Below, one piece after another: positions 61,385 to 64,000 of a DNA stretch of 64,000 bases. The first letter of the stretch is position 1. Every line of letters starts with the position of its first letter. Under the pieces are notes generated by a model. That model made no database searches. It saw only the letters and a program-made list of their open reading frames with translations, and was not told where the DNA came from. A program made the position numbers and the translations under genes. Source of the stretch: Polyangium sp. y55x31 (lineage in GTDB: Bacteria > Myxococcota_A > Polyangia > Polyangiales > Polyangiaceae); NCBI RefSeq assembly GCF_029946505.1, contig NZ_JARZHG010000004.1:186001-250000 (forward strand). The letters are read 5' to 3'.

Positions 61385-62515
61385 ATGAACGATGTTCGAA
61401 TGGTCGCCGCCTGCTTCACGGCTTTTTTCCTTCTCACCGGCTGCGGAGCCGACGGCGCCCACGAGCAGACGCAGGAGGAGGACCTCGCCGAGTTCGAGGC
61501 CATGCGCGAAGAGCTCGAAGGAAAACGCGCGGTCTTCATCGAGACGCCCGCGCAGGACTTCGTCGCCGCCGGCAATACCCTCTACTGGGTCGAGGTCGGG
61601 AGCGGAAACCCGCTCCTCCGCAGCTTCGACGACGGCCAGAAGCAGCGCACCGATTACACCTTCAAGGTCTACCTCACGGGCGTCTCGAACCCGAACCCGG
61701 TCGACAACATCAATTTCGCGGCGTCGAGCACCATGGTCGCCTCGATGAACCAGCTCGACGGCGCGAACACGTACGCGGCCGGCTCGCCCGAAACACCCCG
61801 CGGAAAGCTCGTCCTGCCCGCCCCGCCCTTCGGCCAGAAATGGTGGGCCTACTCGGTGACGGGCGACGATCTCTACGTCACCGTGATCAACGGCGACACC
61901 AACAAGTACGTCCTTCAAAAGTGGACGCCCGGTCAGGCGAACCCGACGGACGTGCTCGTGCTCGACGACCTCATCGCGCCGAACGTGATGGGCGAATTCA
62001 CCAATTTTGCCGTCAATGGCACGACGCTCATGTTCGCCGAAGGGGGCCGCCTCTGGCTCGCGGAGCTCACCGATACGAAGGCGAAATGGGTGCAGAACGA
62101 CAGGCGCGCCGGCGGCGCGGACTTTTATCCCGGCGGGGCCGTCTACTCGCAGGACCGCGAGTTCTTCCGCTACGACAAGGCCACGGACACGCGCGAGAAC
62201 ATCACGGACAAGATCAAATCCAGCTACTCGATGAACAAGACGTTCGCCGAGGCGCATCACCCCGGCCACGACATGACGTGGTGCAAATTCAAGAACAAGA
62301 TCGTCTACGAGGGCAACTTCGGGATTTTCGCCTACGACCTCGAAAGCGAGACCGTGACGCCGCTCCTGCTCGACGCGCGTGACAACAGCGTCGTCTACAA
62401 GTACCCCGTGGCGGTCGGCACTGGGACGCTCTTCGTCAAAGGGCTGGAGAGCACGAGCGGAGCGACCGGCGCGGACGGACCGATGTTCTCGCTCGCGGCG
62501 GCGAATCTCCTCTGA
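61385..62515 (+). CDS. Lipoprotein with beta-propeller-like repeats
   Basis: A 376-residue lipoprotein (lipobox LLTGC about 20). The mature part shows repeated strand pairs with Trp/Tyr (NTLYWVEVG, WWAYSVTGDDLYVTVI, TTLMFAEGGRLWLAEL, NKIVYEGNFGIFAYDL), as in beta-propellers. GGAG lies 8 nt before ATG 61385. No catalytic motif seen. Surface binding role is inferred. Confidence 0.75.
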   Translation: MNDVRMVAACFTAFFLLTGCGADGAHEQTQEEDLAEFEAMREELEGKRAVFIETPAQDFVAAGNTLYWVEVGSGNPLLRSFDDGQKQRTDYTFKVYLTGVSNPNPVDNINFAASSTMVASMNQLDGANTYAAGSPETPRGKLVLPAPPFGQKWWAYSVTGDDLYVTVINGDTNKYVLQKWTPGQANPTDVLVLDDLIAPNVMGEFTNFAVNGTTLMFAEGGRLWLAELTDTKAKWVQNDRRAGGADFYPGGAVYSQDREFFRYDKATDTRENITDKIKSSYSMNKTFAEAHHPGHDMTWCKFKNKIVYEGNFGIFAYDLESETVTPLLLDARDNSVVYKYPVAVGTGTLFVKGLESTSGATGADGPMFSLAAANLL

Positions 62516-62531
62516 GGCCTGCACCCGACGA

Positions 62532-62572
62532 GGCCGGGCGCTCGCGCATCGGCATGCGCAAGGCGCCCGGCC
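62532..62572 (+). terminator. Long two-part hairpin terminator
   Basis: GGCCGGGCGC (62532-62541) pairs with GCGCCCGGCC (62563-62572), 10 bp; inside, GCGCAT (62544-62549) pairs with ATGCGC (62554-62559), 6 bp with a 4-nt loop. It begins 17 nt after the lipoprotein stop. No U-tract follows. Confidence 0.6.
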
Positions 62573-62665
62573 CGCGTGCGCATGTCGGGCAAGGATTTGC
62601 GCAACATCGCCCGGATATCCGACGGGAATGCGGGGTTCGACCGGCGGCACGACCATTGCTGTTCG

Positions 62666-62703
62666 TCGTCCTCGATGGCGCGGGACTTCGCCATCGAGGA
62701 CGA
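62666..62703 (+). promoter_or_regulatory. 15-bp hairpin overlapping the next gene's ribosome-binding site
   Basis: 62666-62680 pairs perfectly with 62689-62703 around an 8-nt loop. The GAGG at 62702-62705, 7 nt before ATG 62713, is half buried in the 3' arm and another GAGG (62696-62699) is fully buried. Candidate translational control element. Confidence 0.55.
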
Positions 62704-62712
62704 GGTGTCACG

Positions 62713-63447
62713 ATGATCGATCGGATGGCTTTGGTGGGTCTTGTCTGTGGGGTATTCGTGCTGGCCGGGTGCGCCGCAGAAGCGGTGGGGCCCGGCGGCG
62801 AGCATGAAACCGAGGAAATGGACGCGGCGCACTGGTCGGATTGGGCGGAGGTGGCGCCGGGGATCTCGCAACGCGCCTCGGATCGAGGAGGAATGCAGAC
62901 GGAGGTGCGGGGCCTCGAGGGCCATCGCTGGCTCGTCGAAAAGCTCGGGCGGGAGCGTGAAGACCTGTCCGCGCACGTGGAACGAGCGGCGCCCGACGAG
63001 ATTGACGGCCTGCGCGTGCGCCTCCAGGAAAACGATGACCTCCTCGCCCAGGCGGAGGCGCAGGTCGCGGCCTCGAGCTTGACGCAAGGAATCGAGGGCG
63101 CCCCGGCGATCTACAAGCAAGCCGATACGTACGACGTCATGGCCGGGCCCTGCACCATGCGAGCGTATGCGTACCATTACCATACCGGAATGGTCGACGC
63201 GCTGGGCAGGGGCACCTGTCCGGCGGCCCAGGGCTTCGGCGCCGGCGCGGTCGTATGCGTCGGCGGCCAATGTTCGTATGGCCCGATCGATGGCGGACTT
63301 TCCCCGGATCAAACGACGCAGTGGAGGCAAAATTATGCCGTCCTGCCGTGCCAGTCGGAGGCCACCTACTTTGCACGAGGCACCGTCATCGGGGCCGGCG
63401 TGACGTTGATCGCCGAGGTCGCGGGCACGTGCTTCACGTTCGACTGA
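62713..63447 (+). CDS. Lipoprotein with coiled coil and Cys-containing C-terminal domain
   Basis: A 244-residue lipoprotein (lipobox VLAGC about 20). A helical region (about 70-125: WLVEKLGREREDLSAHVERA, LRVRLQENDDLLAQAEAQV) is followed by a beta-rich domain (about 135-244) with five Cys and MRAYAYHYHTG. Function unknown. Its start codon is preceded by the 15-bp hairpin. Confidence 0.75.
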   Translation: MIDRMALVGLVCGVFVLAGCAAEAVGPGGEHETEEMDAAHWSDWAEVAPGISQRASDRGGMQTEVRGLEGHRWLVEKLGREREDLSAHVERAAPDEIDGLRVRLQENDDLLAQAEAQVAASSLTQGIEGAPAIYKQADTYDVMAGPCTMRAYAYHYHTGMVDALGRGTCPAAQGFGAGAVVCVGGQCSYGPIDGGLSPDQTTQWRQNYAVLPCQSEATYFARGTVIGAGVTLIAEVAGTCFTFD

Positions 63448-63536
63448 GGGGCAGAATCGAAAGCGTTCGCATTTTTGCGATGGCTGTTCGCACAAGTGCA
63501 TCATGACGCCCTGAGCCGCCGGTGTTTCGATGACCC

Positions 63537-64000
63537 ATGACGATCACGCCCGCCGGCTTCACCCAGGCCATTGCCACCGCCCTTCGTCACGATGATACGA
63601 GCGCGCTCGCCGCGCTCCTCGCGGCGGCTCCTCTCGACAGTCCGGCGCTCGTGCCGATGGCGGTGTCGGTGAAGGCCCACCGGTCGCTCGATCTGCTCCT
63701 CTCGCGAGGCTCTTCGGCCAACGAGACCCGCGTCGATGGTTTGGCGGGGCTCCACCTCGTGCGGGACGCGAAAATGGTCCGCACGCTCGTACGCGCGGGC
63801 GGCGACGTGAACCTCCCTTCGCCGAGCGGCACGCCGCTTTTCCTCGCGGCGGCGAACGCGGGGCCGCCCGTCATCAAGGCGCTCCTCGACGCCGGTGCCG
63901 ACCCGAACGCCGTCCGCGAGAGCCCCCCCACGCGTTTCACGCCGCTCCAAGCCGCCTGCGAGCTCGGCCGCACCCAGGCGGTCAAGGCGCTGCTCGCCCG
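63537..64000 (+). CDS. Ankyrin-repeat protein, 3' end cut by window edge
   Basis: At least 154 residues, open to the right edge. Ankyrin repeats are visible (PLDSPALVPMAVSVKAHRSL, GLAGLHLVRDAKMVRTLVR, GTPLFLAAANAGPPVIKALL, TPLQAACELGRTQAVKALL). No signal peptide, so cytoplasmic. ATG 63537 begins MTITPAGFTQAIATALRHDD. Protein-protein interaction scaffold; partners unknown. Confidence 0.8.
   Translation, partial: MTITPAGFTQAIATALRHDDTSALAALLAAAPLDSPALVPMAVSVKAHRSLDLLLSRGSSANETRVDGLAGLHLVRDAKMVRTLVRAGGDVNLPSPSGTPLFLAAANAGPPVIKALLDAGADPNAVRESPPTRFTPLQAACELGRTQAVKALLA

Overview
The window is GC-rich, densely packed chromosomal DNA with strong G/C third-position bias. It carries six Hanks-type Ser/Thr kinase or kinase-like genes, many lipoproteins with long Gly/Ser spacers (GGxGG, NTGGGS), PEGA and TPR proteins, and a PAS-STAS protein. 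Together these point to a large-genome myxobacterium of the Polyangiales (Sorangium/Polyangium type). That assignment is inferred from gene content; no rRNA or tRNA gene is visible. I saw no insertion sequence, prophage, CRISPR array or integron.

Layout. 1-5.6 kb: a PEGA/TPR protein cut by the left edge, a kinase overlapping it, a large lipoprotein, and a zinc alcohol dehydrogenase with a small partner. 5.6-10.1 kb: a kinase fused to a STAND-type NTPase, then two tandemly duplicated Cys-rich lipoproteins. 10.1-16.2 kb: coupled S51-like peptidase and YheT-like hydrolase, an exported amidohydrolase, a PAS-STAS protein and a lipoprotein. 16.3-22.2 kb: a kinase with an anti-sigma-type zinc finger overlapping a sigma-factor-like gene, facing a histidine kinase and a response regulator fused to a restriction-endonuclease-like domain. 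22.3-26.9 kb (minus strand): rsmE-prmA, a TPR protein, and glgC with a calcineurin-like phosphatase. 27.1-35.8 kb: a lipoprotein-lipoprotein-pseudokinase run, a SIMPL-domain protein, lpxA, an M20 peptidase and another kinase. 35.9-45.5 kb: rlmI, an M49-like zincin lipoprotein, several lipoproteins, pxpA plus a fused pxpBC, a zinc-ribbon membrane protein and a VWA lipoprotein. 45.5-51.9 kb: a kinase behind twin operator-like palindromes, an esterase lipoprotein, efp, a DUF5522-like gene starting inside a long hairpin, and a Cys-rich lipoprotein. 52-55.3 kb: a five-gene overlapping cassette built around a radical SAM/SPASM enzyme. 55.3-64 kb: an RMD1/DUF155-like protein, dapA-dapB, a TetR regulator facing an MpaB/Lcp-like oxygenase, two lipoproteins and an ankyrin protein cut by the right edge.

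The best candidates for undescribed biology are the radical SAM cassette (52-55.3 kb), the histidine kinase / response regulator-nuclease pair (19.7-22.2 kb), and the zinc-finger kinase / sigma pair (16.3-19.7 kb). Several structured non-coding elements also stand out: twin 18-bp palindromes at 45.68 kb, nested hairpins at 50.4-50.8 kb, and a 15-bp hairpin overlapping a ribosome-binding site at 62.7 kb. Family assignments come from motif recognition by eye; no database search was run.
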